This document shows positions 16,344 to 25,035 of a DNA stretch of 64,000 nt, in pieces. The stretch is from Porcincola sp945869225 (GTDB taxonomy: Bacteria; Bacillota; Clostridia; Lachnospirales; Lachnospiraceae). The notes beneath the pieces are model-generated. The model saw only the letters and a program-made list of their open reading frames with translations. It was not told the DNA's origin and did no database searches. A program made the translations under genes and the position numbers. The stretch lies in NCBI RefSeq assembly GCF_052118625.1, contig NZ_JBQKGW010000006.1, positions 62,001 through 126,000 of the forward strand. The letters are read 5' to 3'. Within the stretch, counting starts at the first letter, position 1; the number at the start of each line of letters is the position of its first letter.

Positions 16344-16934
16344 ATGGAAAACACAACTTCAACACGCGTCTGTCACCCGGAAGACAGCTCGAAAACCGTG
16401 CGCCGTTCAGGCGTCCAGGAGCTTTGCCGGATTGCCTTGTTCACCGCCCTGATTGCTGTCTGTTCTCAGTTCTCGATCCCGCTTCCGGGCGGTGTCCCGA
16501 TGACGCTTCAGACGCTCATCATCCCGATTGCCGGCGTCGTCCTCGGTGCAAGAGGCGGCACCATCGCAACCATCGTATACCTGCTTCTCGGCGCAGTCGG
16601 TCTTCCGGTGTTCGCAGGCTTTTCAGGCGGCCTCGACAAGCTGGTCGGCATGACCGGCGGATTTCTTATTTCCTTCCCGCTGATCGCCTGGTTTGGCGGC
16701 ATGTTCAGCAGAAACAACAAGTACCTGAAAACCATTCTCGGCATCGCGATCGGCTCTGTGCTGAACTACGTCGTCGGTTCCATCATGTTCATGGCGCTGA
16801 CCGGAATGAATCTGAAGGCAACACTGGCTGCCTGCGTTGTTCCATTCATTCCGACCGCGGTCATCAAGATCATTCTGGCTGCATACCTTGGGATTCTGCT
16901 GAAGAAGACCCTGACGAAAGCGCATCTGCTGTGA
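16344..16934 (+). CDS. bioY: Biotin transporter BioY
   Basis: Substrate-binding S component of a biotin ECF transporter. The ATG at 16344 follows GAGGAG; 196 residues is the family size. The first 28 residues are a polar tail. Six membrane segments then follow, with the family's ALFTALIAVCSQFSIPLPGG, the PMTLQT motif after it, and GLPVFAGFSGGLDKLVGMTGG, which lines the biotin site. A BirA operator and promoter lie 90 bases upstream, so it is repressed when biotin is plentiful. The stop overlaps the GTG of the next gene (GTGA). Confidence 0.93.
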   Translation: MENTTSTRVCHPEDSSKTVRRSGVQELCRIALFTALIAVCSQFSIPLPGGVPMTLQTLIIPIAGVVLGARGGTIATIVYLLLGAVGLPVFAGFSGGLDKLVGMTGGFLISFPLIAWFGGMFSRNNKYLKTILGIAIGSVLNYVVGSIMFMALTGMNLKATLAACVVPFIPTAVIKIILAAYLGILLKKTLTKAHLL

Positions 16935-17353
16935 GCGCGCCGATCCCGCTCCGTCCGCACCACCTGCTCTGTACGCAGGGCTACAGCGGACATGGCTACA
17001 GCAAAGCTTATGTGGCGCACATGAACGAAGTGACCAGACGGCTCCGGTCCGATCCTGACGTTCTGGTTCGGATTGTCTTCGGCAATGATACGCTCTGCGG
17101 TGTCTGTCCGCATGCCTCAGAGGATGCGGATGGGACGCTCCGGTGCGACACGGATGCAAAAGTAAGAGCATTCGATGAAAGGACAGCGGCATTTGCCGGC
17201 ATCCATGAGGGTGTATACCGGTACCAGGATCTGATTCAGCGAATCGACCGTGCCATGACATCTGAGAAGATGGACGAGATCTGCGGATCCTGCTCCTGGG
17301 CCAGGATGAGCGCATGCAAGGCAAACGTCATAAGCGGGAGGTATCTGCTGTAA
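16931..17353 (+). CDS. DUF1284 domain protein
   Basis: A 140-residue protein starting at a GTG that overlaps the bioY stop, so it is translationally coupled. The family start LRPHHLLCTQGYSGHGYS is seen at residues 7-24. Cysteines lie in pairs further on (LCGVCPH near residue 56 and CGSCSW near 118), which fits the proposed Fe-S or metal-binding character of DUF1284. The function is unknown. Coupling to bioY is odd, as no biotin link of DUF1284 is known to me. The last codons form the left arm of the terminator. Confidence 0.8.
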   Translation: MSAPIPLRPHHLLCTQGYSGHGYSKAYVAHMNEVTRRLRSDPDVLVRIVFGNDTLCGVCPHASEDADGTLRCDTDAKVRAFDERTAAFAGIHEGVYRYQDLIQRIDRAMTSEKMDEICGSCSWARMSACKANVISGRYLL

Positions 17354-17370
17354 GCAGATACCTCCCGCTT
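17332..17370 (+). terminator. Terminator overlapping the DUF1284 coding end
   Basis: An 18-bp perfect stem (17332-17349 with 17353-17370), a 3-base loop and a T-run. The TAA stop of the DUF1284 gene at 17351-17353 sits in the loop, so the left arm is coding. Confidence 0.9.
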
Positions 17371-17444
17371 TTTGTGAAAGTCTGTCTGATCTTCTCTGAT
17401 CTGTCCATTGTTTGTCCGTAATGACCGGCCGGAAATGGCAGCCG

Positions 17445-19595
17445 TCAGCGGATTTCCGCGCCAACCTTGACGGCCTTCTCCGGGTTCACCAGGGACAGAT
17501 TTCCTGCATCGTCCTCCGCACAGAGGATCATGCCCTCGGAGACCATACCTGCAAGCTTTGCCGGCTTCAGGTTCGTGATCACCAGAACCTTCTTTCCGAC
17601 CATCTCCTCCGTCTTGTACCACTGCTTGATGCCGGACAGGATCTGGCGTGTCTTTGTCCCGATTTTCACCTGTGAGCAGAGGAGCTTGCGGCTCTTCTTC
17701 ACCGCCTCACAGGCGACAATCTCGCCCACCTGGATCTGAAGCTTATCGAACTCCTCGATCGTAATCTCTGCCTTCGGCTCTACATCCATCGCGCCTGGGG
17801 CTGCCCCGGTCTCTGCTGCAGAATCCGCCATTATGGATCCTTCGGCATGCTGTTCCGCCCCGGCATCCTCCGTCTTCGCCTTCCCGGCTGCGTTTTGGCT
17901 GCCTGCTCCGGCTGCCTCAGCCTTCTGCTTTCCGGCTGCTTCCTCCGCCTTTTCCTCTGCTTCCACCATACCCGGATGGCGCTTCTCCACCTCGGCCATG
18001 ACTTCCTTCAGATCTCTTCTCATAAACAGCGTTTCCGGATTCTCCGTCACCCTCCTGCCGGATGGATAGAGTCCGAACCTGTCCATCTTCTCAAGCCCGC
18101 GCTTTTCCGCGTGCAGCTGGCTGAGAATCTTTCCGCTGGTATCCGGCATGAACGGTTCAAGCAGCTCCGCGCCGATCGCGATGGACTCCGTCAGATTATA
18201 GAGCACCTCCGCCAGCCTCGGCTTTGTCTCCTCCGACTTCGCAAGCACCCACGGCGCCGTCTCATCGATGTATTTGTTGCATCTCTTGAACAGATTGAAG
18301 ATCTCCGTGATGGAATCTGCGACGCGCAGCCCGTCCATCTTCGTCTGAACAATCTCCGCCGTGTGAAGAACCGTCTTCTTCAGGTCCGCATCGATCGACG
18401 CGCCGTCCATGGAAACGCCCTCACTCGTGACGCCTGCGCCGTCTCCGCCCGTCGTCACCCCGGTATGCGTCACCACACCGCCGAAATATTTGTTCGTCAT
18501 CGAGATCGTCCGCTTGACCAGGTTCCCGAGGGTATTCGCAAGGTCCGAATTGAGACGCTCCACCATCAGCTCCCAGGTGATGACACCATCATTCTCGAAC
18601 GGCATCTCATGCAGCACAAAATAGCGCACCGCATCCACCCCGAAGAACTCCACCAGCTCATCGGCATACAGCACATTGCCCTTCGACTTGCTCATCTTCC
18701 CGTCGCCCATCAGGAGCCACGGATGTCCGAAGACCTGCTTCGGGAGCGGCTCGCCGAGTGCCATCAGAAAGATCGGCCAGTAAATCGTATGGAAACGAAT
18801 GATGTCCTTTCCGATCAGGTGCAGGTCAGCCGGCCAGAACCGTTTGTATTCCTCCGTCGATCCGTCCACGTCGTATCCCGCGAAGGTAATGTAGTTCGTC
18901 AGCGCATCAAGCCAGACATAGACGACATGCTTCGGATCGAAGTCTACCGGAATTCCCCAGGAAAATGAGGTTCTGGACACACACAGATCCTGGAGTCCCG
19001 GAAGCAGGAAGTTGTTCATCATCTCGTTCTTGCGCGAAACCGGCTGAATGAAATCCGGGTGCGTGTTGATGTAGTCGATCAGACGCTGCGCGTACTTGCT
19101 CATCCGGAAGAAATATGCCTCCTCCTTCGCGCGCGTCAGCGGCCGTCCGCAGTCCGGGCACCTCCCGTCCTTGACCTGTGATTCCGTGAAGAAGGACTCG
19201 TCCGGTTCGCAGTACCAGCCCTCATAGAAGCCCTTGTAGATATCGCCCTGGTCATACAGCTTCCGGAAGATCTTCTGGACCTTCTTCTCATGAACCGGGT
19301 CTGTCGTACGGACGAAACGGTCATAGCTGGTATTCATCAGATCCCAGATTCTCTTGATCTCGGCGGAGTTGCGGTCCACCAGCTCCTGCGGGGTGATGCC
19401 CTCCTCCTTCGCCTTGTTCTCATTCTTCTGACCATGCTCATCGGTTCCGGTCTGGAACACAACGTCATAGCCCTCCTGTCTCTTCCTTCTTGCGATCGAA
19501 TCCGCCAGCACTGCCTCATATGTGTTGCCGATATGCGGCTTTCCGGACGCATACGCGATTGCTGTTGTGATATAGTACGGTTTCTTCTCTGCCAT
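17445..19595 (-). CDS. metG: Methionyl-tRNA synthetase
   Basis: Class I synthetase for initiator and elongator tRNA-Met. The ATG at 19595 follows GAGGAG; 716 residues. HIGN is at residues 21-24, a CPDCGRP knuckle belongs to the CP domain, and GKMSKSKGN lies near the middle. The C-terminal tRNA-binding (EMAP/Trbp111-like) domain covers about 610-716. It is joined by a low-complexity Ala/Glu/Gly linker (about 546-609). A further Gly/Val/Thr-rich insertion (THTGVTTGGDGAGVTSEGVS) lies after the catalytic domain. It is last in a run with the DUF308 and degV genes. Confidence 0.95.
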   Translation of the reverse strand: MAEKKPYYITTAIAYASGKPHIGNTYEAVLADSIARRKRQEGYDVVFQTGTDEHGQKNENKAKEEGITPQELVDRNSAEIKRIWDLMNTSYDRFVRTTDPVHEKKVQKIFRKLYDQGDIYKGFYEGWYCEPDESFFTESQVKDGRCPDCGRPLTRAKEEAYFFRMSKYAQRLIDYINTHPDFIQPVSRKNEMMNNFLLPGLQDLCVSRTSFSWGIPVDFDPKHVVYVWLDALTNYITFAGYDVDGSTEEYKRFWPADLHLIGKDIIRFHTIYWPIFLMALGEPLPKQVFGHPWLLMGDGKMSKSKGNVLYADELVEFFGVDAVRYFVLHEMPFENDGVITWELMVERLNSDLANTLGNLVKRTISMTNKYFGGVVTHTGVTTGGDGAGVTSEGVSMDGASIDADLKKTVLHTAEIVQTKMDGLRVADSITEIFNLFKRCNKYIDETAPWVLAKSEETKPRLAEVLYNLTESIAIGAELLEPFMPDTSGKILSQLHAEKRGLEKMDRFGLYPSGRRVTENPETLFMRRDLKEVMAEVEKRHPGMVEAEEKAEEAAGKQKAEAAGAGSQNAAGKAKTEDAGAEQHAEGSIMADSAAETGAAPGAMDVEPKAEITIEEFDKLQIQVGEIVACEAVKKSRKLLCSQVKIGTKTRQILSGIKQWYKTEEMVGKKVLVITNLKPAKLAGMVSEGMILCAEDDAGNLSLVNPEKAVKVGAEIR

Positions 19596-19686
19596 CTTCT
19601 GTCTCCTCATATCCTTCAGTCAAAGCAGCCGCGCCTTCATCCGGTCCCTTCATCCGGTCCGGCACACCGGCGCTTTCAGACCGCCT

Positions 19687-20247
19687 TTACTGCTCATCCA
19701 CAATGTCGTCCCCGCGGAATGCCTTCCGCAGCTTCTCGATTGCCACACCTGCCGCGCACATATAGATGCCTTCCACAAGCATCATCGCTCCAACAAACCG
19801 TGTCAGAAGAGCCGCTGACGCAAACGGATTCTTCAGCGCAACAACTCCGACAACGGCGAAGGCGATGCCGGTCAGCAGATTGTACATCCATCTCATACTG
19901 CCAAACCGCTTCATATCAAATGAAGACTGGATCGATATCGCGCCGCCGAAGATCAGCGACAGACCGAACAGAAATGGCAGGATACCGATCACAACCTTGG
20001 AATAAGCCAGCATGAAAAGGCCTGTCACAATGCAGATCAGTCCGACGGATATGTCATGCTCCGTCACTGCCACCGTGATCTCCCTTCTCAGATAGCGGAT
20101 CACACGGTACGCACCGTAGATAATCAGCGCAATCCCGATTGCAAACACAATCACCTTGTTGGTGATGGAAGGAAAAATCAAAAGGATCAATCCCAGCACA
20201 GCCATAATGATTGAACCAACCGAAAGGCCATTCTCCAGTTTTTTCAT
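19687..20247 (-). CDS. DUF308 (HdeD-like) membrane protein
   Basis: A 186-residue membrane protein of the DUF308/HdeD family with about six short helices arranged as repeated pairs: residues 10-29, 32-50, 63-80, 86-105, 120-137 and 145-163. AAGGGG precedes the ATG at 20247. HdeD is linked to acid resistance in enterobacteria; the role here is unknown. The C-terminal tail is charged (KLRKAFRGDDIVDEQ). It lies between degV (93 bases upstream) and metG (91 bases downstream). Confidence 0.75.
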   Translation of the reverse strand: MKKLENGLSVGSIIMAVLGLILLIFPSITNKVIVFAIGIALIIYGAYRVIRYLRREITVAVTEHDISVGLICIVTGLFMLAYSKVVIGILPFLFGLSLIFGGAISIQSSFDMKRFGSMRWMYNLLTGIAFAVVGVVALKNPFASAALLTRFVGAMMLVEGIYMCAAGVAIEKLRKAFRGDDIVDEQ

Positions 20248-20288
20248 CTCAATCACATCCCCTTTTCTGGTCCGTAAATGATCATCTC

Positions 20289-20378
20289 CGCCGGATGCTC
20301 CGCTGCCTCCGGCCCGACCATCAGCATCTGTTCGTCCGGGTCAGATCATCCTCACCGGATGCTCCGGCACCTCCGGCA
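20289..20378. repeat. Imperfect 23-bp direct repeat at the degV 3' end
   Basis: CCGGATGCTCCGCTGCCTCC (starting 20289) recurs almost unchanged at 20356. The second copy encodes the PEVPEHPV tail of DegV; the first lies just beyond the stop. This looks like a small local duplication. Confidence 0.5.
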
Positions 20379-21237
20379 GCTTTTTCTCGCAGGTTACGGC
20401 CAGACAGCCTGGCCCGACGTGACAGCTGATCGAGAGGGACAGCTGCTGCAGACAGATACCGACCGGGTACTGCGCGTGGATATCCTTCACCCACTCTGTC
20501 ACCTCGTCGCGCATCAGCCCGGAGTAGGCGGCATCAATCCAGAGATCACTCAGACCATGCACCGGTTTGTAGCGATTCTCAATATCGTTCTCGATCGCCC
20601 CGAGCATCGCAGTCTTCGCGCCCTTCAGCGTCCGGCACTTTGCGTAGGAGTCCAGCTTCTCACCCTGAATCTGCAGCACAGGCTTGATCTTCAGCAGAGA
20701 GCCGAGCGCCGCCGCTGCCGGCGTCACCCTTCCGCCCTTTCTGAGATATTTCAGGGTCGGCACAAGGATATAGATGCTGGAATCCGCAGCTGTCTTCTCC
20801 AGATATTCCCGAATCGCCTTCGCACTCCATCCCAGATCCGCCAGCCCCTTTGCATTCAGGACCGAACGCATCATTGTGACGGAGATTCGATGGTTATCGA
20901 CCACCTCGACCCTTCCGTTGTAGTCCTCCGCAAGCGTCTTTGCAGTCTCACAGCTGGAAGACAGTCCGCTTGACATCGGAATATAGACAACCTCGTCATA
21001 CTCCTTCAAAAGGCTGTCCCATCTGTCAAGGACATCCCCGACGACCGGCATGGACGTATGGATCTCCGAATCTCCCTCCAGATGTGCATAGAACTGCTCC
21101 TGTGTCAGCGTGATTCCCTCGTAATAGAGGTTGTCATTGATATAAAACGGCATCGGCAGAACATAGACCCCGTACGCCTTTGCCTGCTCCTGCGAGATAC
21201 CGCTGTTACTGTCTGTCAGAATCGCAACCTTACTCAT
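20341..21237 (-). CDS. DegV family fatty-acid-binding protein
   Basis: A 298-residue two-domain DegV protein. DegV (FakB) proteins bind a fatty acid for phosphorylation by FakA. The N-terminal motif is VAILTDSNSGIS, and the lipid-site segment is YIPMSSGLSSS with the TSMP motif just before it (IHTSMPVVG). The second domain starts with the family's LKYLRKGGR and IKPVLQIQGEKL motifs. The length is slightly more than usual because of a short C-terminal Pro/Glu/Val tail, which is part of a duplicated sequence. No fakA is in the window. Confidence 0.9.
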   Translation of the reverse strand: MSKVAILTDSNSGISQEQAKAYGVYVLPMPFYINDNLYYEGITLTQEQFYAHLEGDSEIHTSMPVVGDVLDRWDSLLKEYDEVVYIPMSSGLSSSCETAKTLAEDYNGRVEVVDNHRISVTMMRSVLNAKGLADLGWSAKAIREYLEKTAADSSIYILVPTLKYLRKGGRVTPAAAALGSLLKIKPVLQIQGEKLDSYAKCRTLKGAKTAMLGAIENDIENRYKPVHGLSDLWIDAAYSGLMRDEVTEWVKDIHAQYPVGICLQQLSLSISCHVGPGCLAVTCEKKLPEVPEHPVRMI

Positions 21238-21449
21238 CCGATCACCTGCCGTTTTTCAGTGTCCGGCCCCTCCGGCCTTCTCTTTCGTAGAATCATGATT
21301 CATGGCAGGCCAGGAGCCTGAGCTCCGGCTCTCTGACCGGTCTCTCAGGCAGGCATCCGTATACTGGCACTGCTCACAAGTACATACATCATATCAGATT
21401 AAACTGCAACTTTCCACTCCCATGACACGGCAATACGCGTCACATAAAA

Positions 21450-21484
21450 GGAGCGTCCGCAGCCATTCGGCCTGCAGGCGCTCC
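21450..21484 (-). terminator. Terminator of murA
   Basis: GGAGCG (21450-21455) and CGCTCC (21479-21484) close a stem with an inner CTGC/GCAG pairing. On the minus strand TTTTA follows. It lies 40 bases after the murA stop. Confidence 0.65.
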
Positions 21485-21523
21485 CGACAGTTCTATCTTG
21501 AGACTGGCTGATCCCTCTCCGGT

Positions 21524-22819
21524 TCATCCAACCTTGAGCATGAATTTTCTCGCTTCTCTCTCTGTGCAGACGCACTCGATCTTCGCTCCGAGGCTCCGAA
21601 GCTTCCCATCAAAATCCTCATATCCACGCTTGATATAGACGATATCATCAATGATCGTGATGCCGTCCGCAGCAAGACCTGCGATCACAAGCGCTGCACC
21701 TGCCCGAAGATCCGGCGCGCTCATCCGCGCACCCGTCAGATGCTTCACACCTGTGATGATTGCTGCATTCCCCTCGACCTTCGCGCTGCCGCCCATGCGG
21801 GCCAGCTCATCCAGGTATTTGAACCGGTTCTCAAAGATGCTCTCCGTGACGATGCTGGTTCCCTCCGCCATGGAAAGCGCCACACCGATCTGAGGCTGCA
21901 TATCGGTCGGATATCCGGGATACGGAAGCGTCTTGACATTCGCCGCAGAAAGGCTTCCCTCCGGCCCGATCACACGAACTGCCGTGTCAAACTGCTCGAC
22001 CCGGCAGCCAATCTCAAGAAGCTTTGAGACCGTCGCCTCCAGATGCTTCGGAATGACATTCCGGACCGTCACATCTCCGTGTGTGCAGGCTGCCGCAAAC
22101 ATGTAGGTGCCCGCCTCGATCTGATCCGGAATGATGGAATACTCGGTCCCGTGAAGCTTCGGTACCCCGATGATCCGGATGACATCCGTCCCGGCGCCCT
22201 TGATATTCGCGCCCATGCTGTTCAGGAAATTCGCCACATCGACAACATGCGGCTCCTTCGCGCAGTTTTCAATCACCGTCCGGCCTTCCGCCATCGACGC
22301 CGCCATCATGATATTGATCGTCGCCCCGACGGAAACCGTATCCAGAAAGATGTGCTGTCCGACCAGCCTTGATGCCGACGCGCAGACAACCCCGCTCTTT
22401 ATGACAACCTTCGCCCCGAGGGACTTGAATCCCTTCAGATGCAGGTCGATCGGTCTTGAACCGATATTGCAGCCGCCCGGAAGCGGCACCTCAGCCTTCT
22501 TGTACTTTCCGAGCAGCGCTCCCAGAAAATAATAGCTTGCCCGGATTTTCTTGATGTATTCGTATTCGATGTTGACATCGCCGATGTCCGCACCGCAGAT
22601 TTTAATGGTATGCCTGTCAATTTTCTCGATGTGAACACCGATCTGGCTCATCGCCTCGATCATGATATTCACATCCGCAACATCCGGAAGATTCTCTATA
22701 ATTACAGTATCGTCTGTCATGATTGCGGCTGCGAGAATTCCGAGAGCCGCATTCTTGGCCCCGCCGATCTCCACCTCACCCTTCAGAGGCGTGCCGCCCT
22801 TGATGATATACTGTTCCAT
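21524..22819 (-). CDS. murA: UDP-GlcNAc 1-carboxyvinyltransferase
   Basis: First committed step of peptidoglycan synthesis: transfer of enolpyruvate from PEP to UDP-GlcNAc in the cytosol. 431 residues with the EPSP-synthase fold. The catalytic cysteine lies in PLPGGCNIGSRPIDLHL at residue 117, so the enzyme should be fosfomycin-sensitive. The N-terminal KGGTPLKGEVEIGGAKNAAL and the late PYPGYPTDMQPQ motifs are intact. It is monocistronic, with a promoter about 140 bases upstream, a leader with a possible short ORF, and a terminator. Confidence 0.95.
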   Translation of the reverse strand: MEQYIIKGGTPLKGEVEIGGAKNAALGILAAAIMTDDTVIIENLPDVADVNIMIEAMSQIGVHIEKIDRHTIKICGADIGDVNIEYEYIKKIRASYYFLGALLGKYKKAEVPLPGGCNIGSRPIDLHLKGFKSLGAKVVIKSGVVCASASRLVGQHIFLDTVSVGATINIMMAASMAEGRTVIENCAKEPHVVDVANFLNSMGANIKGAGTDVIRIIGVPKLHGTEYSIIPDQIEAGTYMFAAACTHGDVTVRNVIPKHLEATVSKLLEIGCRVEQFDTAVRVIGPEGSLSAANVKTLPYPGYPTDMQPQIGVALSMAEGTSIVTESIFENRFKYLDELARMGGSAKVEGNAAIITGVKHLTGARMSAPDLRAGAALVIAGLAADGITIIDDIVYIKRGYEDFDGKLRSLGAKIECVCTEREARKFMLKVG

Positions 22820-22847
22820 ATACGTACCTCAGCTGACTATTAATTAC

Positions 22848-22967
22848 TTACTCCCATTGCATCAGCCGTTCCTCCAGCCCCTTAATTCCGGAAATGAACG
22901 TCTGCGGCGTCATCTGTCCGCCGATTTTGTGCCCCTTGAAACCTGGCACTTTGGCTCGATTATACAT
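22848..22967 (-). CDS. Possible 39-codon ORF in the murA leader
   Basis: The minus strand reads a 39-residue ORF ending GIKGLEERLMQWE, with a coding-like helical tail. Its ATG falls within the murA -10 box, so from that promoter only internal starts (for example an ATG giving 19 residues from MTPQTF) could be used. No Shine-Dalgarno sequence is seen. It could be a leader peptide or a remnant. Confidence 0.2.
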   Translation of the reverse strand: MYNRAKVPGFKGHKIGGQMTPQTFISGIKGLEERLMQWE

Positions 22968-22987
22968 AGAATTTTCATCTATGTAAA
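22959..22987 (-). promoter_or_regulatory. Promoter of murA
   Basis: On the minus strand TTTACA (22982-22987), 17 bases, TATAAT (22959-22964). Confidence 0.7.
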
Positions 22988-23439
22988 CTAAAATTAATAA
23001 TTCCGCAATTTTCGACCATATGTTCGATGAAATTTATCCTGTTTCTTCCATTTTGATCGATTTATTTTTAGTCAATCTGTTAAGGATTATTTAATAGGAA
23101 GAGACCCATCTGCCCATCCACCCTGCGGAACGCAAAAAAGCTTTTCGCGAATGAGGAGCGCTTTTCGCCCATTCGCCCAAAATCGAAACAGTCTACATCC
23201 CTGTGCAGCCGCACAGGTTCGTTTTCCGAATCATTCGTGAATATCACCAGTTTCCGCAAATTTTTCTGTACAAAACAGAGATGGAATATTTGTGTAAACA
23301 GCCTCGGTTTCCTGTATACTCTACTGTACGCGCCTGCCGGACGGCAGCCGATTGACCTGGAGACGGATTCAATCACAAAGCGCTGCTGACTGCACCCGCC
23401 TCTCTCAGATTTATATCATCAGAATCCCAGGAGACCCTT
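22988..23439. other. AT-rich intergenic region before the MATE gene
   Basis: About 450 bases with no supported gene and clearly lower GC than the flanks, especially 22980-23100. A candidate plus-strand promoter for the MATE gene is TTGTGT (23290-23295), 19 bases, TATACT (23315-23320). ORF 23080-23376 on the minus strand has no ribosome site or family resemblance. Confidence 0.4.
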
Positions 23440-24921
23440 ATGAACGGCAATCTGAAATCCAGAAAAGACACCATCAGAAACAACAGACCTCACTCAGACT
23501 ACCAGCAGCTTCCGCTTCTGAGGCTGATTCAGATGATCTCCGTCATCGCAATTCCTGTCGCCCTTCAGAATCTGCTGACTACGACAGGCTCCATGGTCGA
23601 TACAATCATGCTCGCCTCTCTCGGTGAACGCACCGTCGGCGCAGCCGGCCTCTGCGCCCAGTATTCCAGTTTGATGTTCTCGGGATACTGGGGCTTTGTG
23701 GGCGGCGGCATGCTGTTCTTCTCACAGTTCTACGGCTCCGGGGAACATGAAAACATCCGGAAATCCTACGGGATGACCATCGTTTTCATGATGATCTCCG
23801 GAATCACCTTCGGTGCCCTCGCCGTCTTTGCGCCGATGTCCGTCATGCGCCTGTACACAGGGAGTGCGGCCATCCAGAAGATCGGAGCCAGATACCTGCA
23901 GATTGTCGGCTTTGCGTACCCGCTGCAGGTTCTCGCCATGGCTCAGAGCGCCCTTCTGCGCTCCATCGGCCAGGTTAAGATTCCGCTGTTCGGCGCGATT
24001 GCCTCCGTCGTTACAAACTTTGTGATCAACTTCATCCTCATCTTCGGGAAGTTCGGCTTCCCGAAGATGGGCATCCGCGGCGCCGCGGTCGGCACCGTCG
24101 CAGCGGCAGCCGTCAACATTCTGGTCATCGTGGCAGCTGCCCGCATCATGCATCTTCCGTACCTGATGGATGTTACCCGCCATTTCCGCTGGAACCGGAA
24201 GCTGCTATCCGCATATCTGCGCAAGTCCGCTCCGATTATCGCGAACGAAGTGATGATCGGAATCGGCAACATGCTGATCAACATCGTACTTGGCCACCAG
24301 ATCGAGTCCGCCATCGCCGCAACCGCTGTTTTCCGGACGCTGGAAGGCATCATCATCGCCTTCTTCAGTGGTTTCTCGAGCGCCGCAACCGTTCTGGTCG
24401 GCACTGAGATCGGCGCCGGCCGCCATGAAGAGGCCTTCTCGAGGGCATACCGGCTCATTTACCTCTGCCAGGGACTGACCGGCCTTGCAGCACTCCTCCT
24501 GATTGCCATTCACAATCCGCTGCTGCACGCGATGGGGCTGAGCGGGGACTCCTACCGTACCTGCACGGTCATGCTCTACATCTACAGCATCGCAGCCGTC
24601 ATCCGCATGGGGAACTGGTCGATGAACGACACCTACCGCGCAGCCGGAGATCCCAGCTTCGGCTCGATGCTTGAAATCATCTTTATGTTCGCAATGGTTC
24701 AGCCGGCCATCCACATCGCCAACAGCCTGGTTCATGCGCCGTTTCTCGTCGTCTTCGCCCTGTGCTACTGCGACGAGCCCATCCGCTACATCATCATGCA
24801 GCTGCACATGTATTCCCGCAAATGGATCCGCCCTGTCTCCATCGCAGGCCTTGAGACGATCGATGCCTTCCGCGAAAAGTACGGCGTGAAATTGAACCAC
24901 CGCGGCATGCTCCACAGCTGA
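23440..24921 (+). CDS. MATE family efflux transporter
   Basis: A 493-residue inner-membrane antiporter of the MATE family (cation-coupled export of drugs or metabolites). CAGGAG lies 9 bases before the ATG. About 12 helices are visible in two halves. The first half contains the family's IPVALQNLLTTTGSMVDTIM and the second the matching APIIANEVMIGIGNMLINIV. The N-terminus is a 25-residue polar tail. The substrate cannot be told. It is convergent with the flavin reductase gene and appears monocistronic. Confidence 0.92.
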   Translation: MNGNLKSRKDTIRNNRPHSDYQQLPLLRLIQMISVIAIPVALQNLLTTTGSMVDTIMLASLGERTVGAAGLCAQYSSLMFSGYWGFVGGGMLFFSQFYGSGEHENIRKSYGMTIVFMMISGITFGALAVFAPMSVMRLYTGSAAIQKIGARYLQIVGFAYPLQVLAMAQSALLRSIGQVKIPLFGAIASVVTNFVINFILIFGKFGFPKMGIRGAAVGTVAAAAVNILVIVAAARIMHLPYLMDVTRHFRWNRKLLSAYLRKSAPIIANEVMIGIGNMLINIVLGHQIESAIAATAVFRTLEGIIIAFFSGFSSAATVLVGTEIGAGRHEEAFSRAYRLIYLCQGLTGLAALLLIAIHNPLLHAMGLSGDSYRTCTVMLYIYSIAAVIRMGNWSMNDTYRAAGDPSFGSMLEIIFMFAMVQPAIHIANSLVHAPFLVVFALCYCDEPIRYIIMQLHMYSRKWIRPVSIAGLETIDAFREKYGVKLNHRGMLHS

Positions 24922-25035
24922 CAGCGCAGCTGCACCCCGCATCAGCACACCCGGCCCTGCGCCTGCATGGCATCCGTACTGCCGTTTTTTGTCCTGCATG
25001 CGTCAGCACACCACGCCAGACGCCGGCACTCTCCA

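Noticed and set aside
16292..16930. N-terminal 213 codons of the long frame that ends in the DUF1284 protein
   Set aside because: This part is a second frame through bioY; only the portion from the GTG at 16931 matches the DUF1284 family.
17847..18968. Plus-strand ORF of 373 codons opposite metG
   Set aside because: Antisense shadow of a certain gene; Leu/Arg/His-rich composition without motifs.
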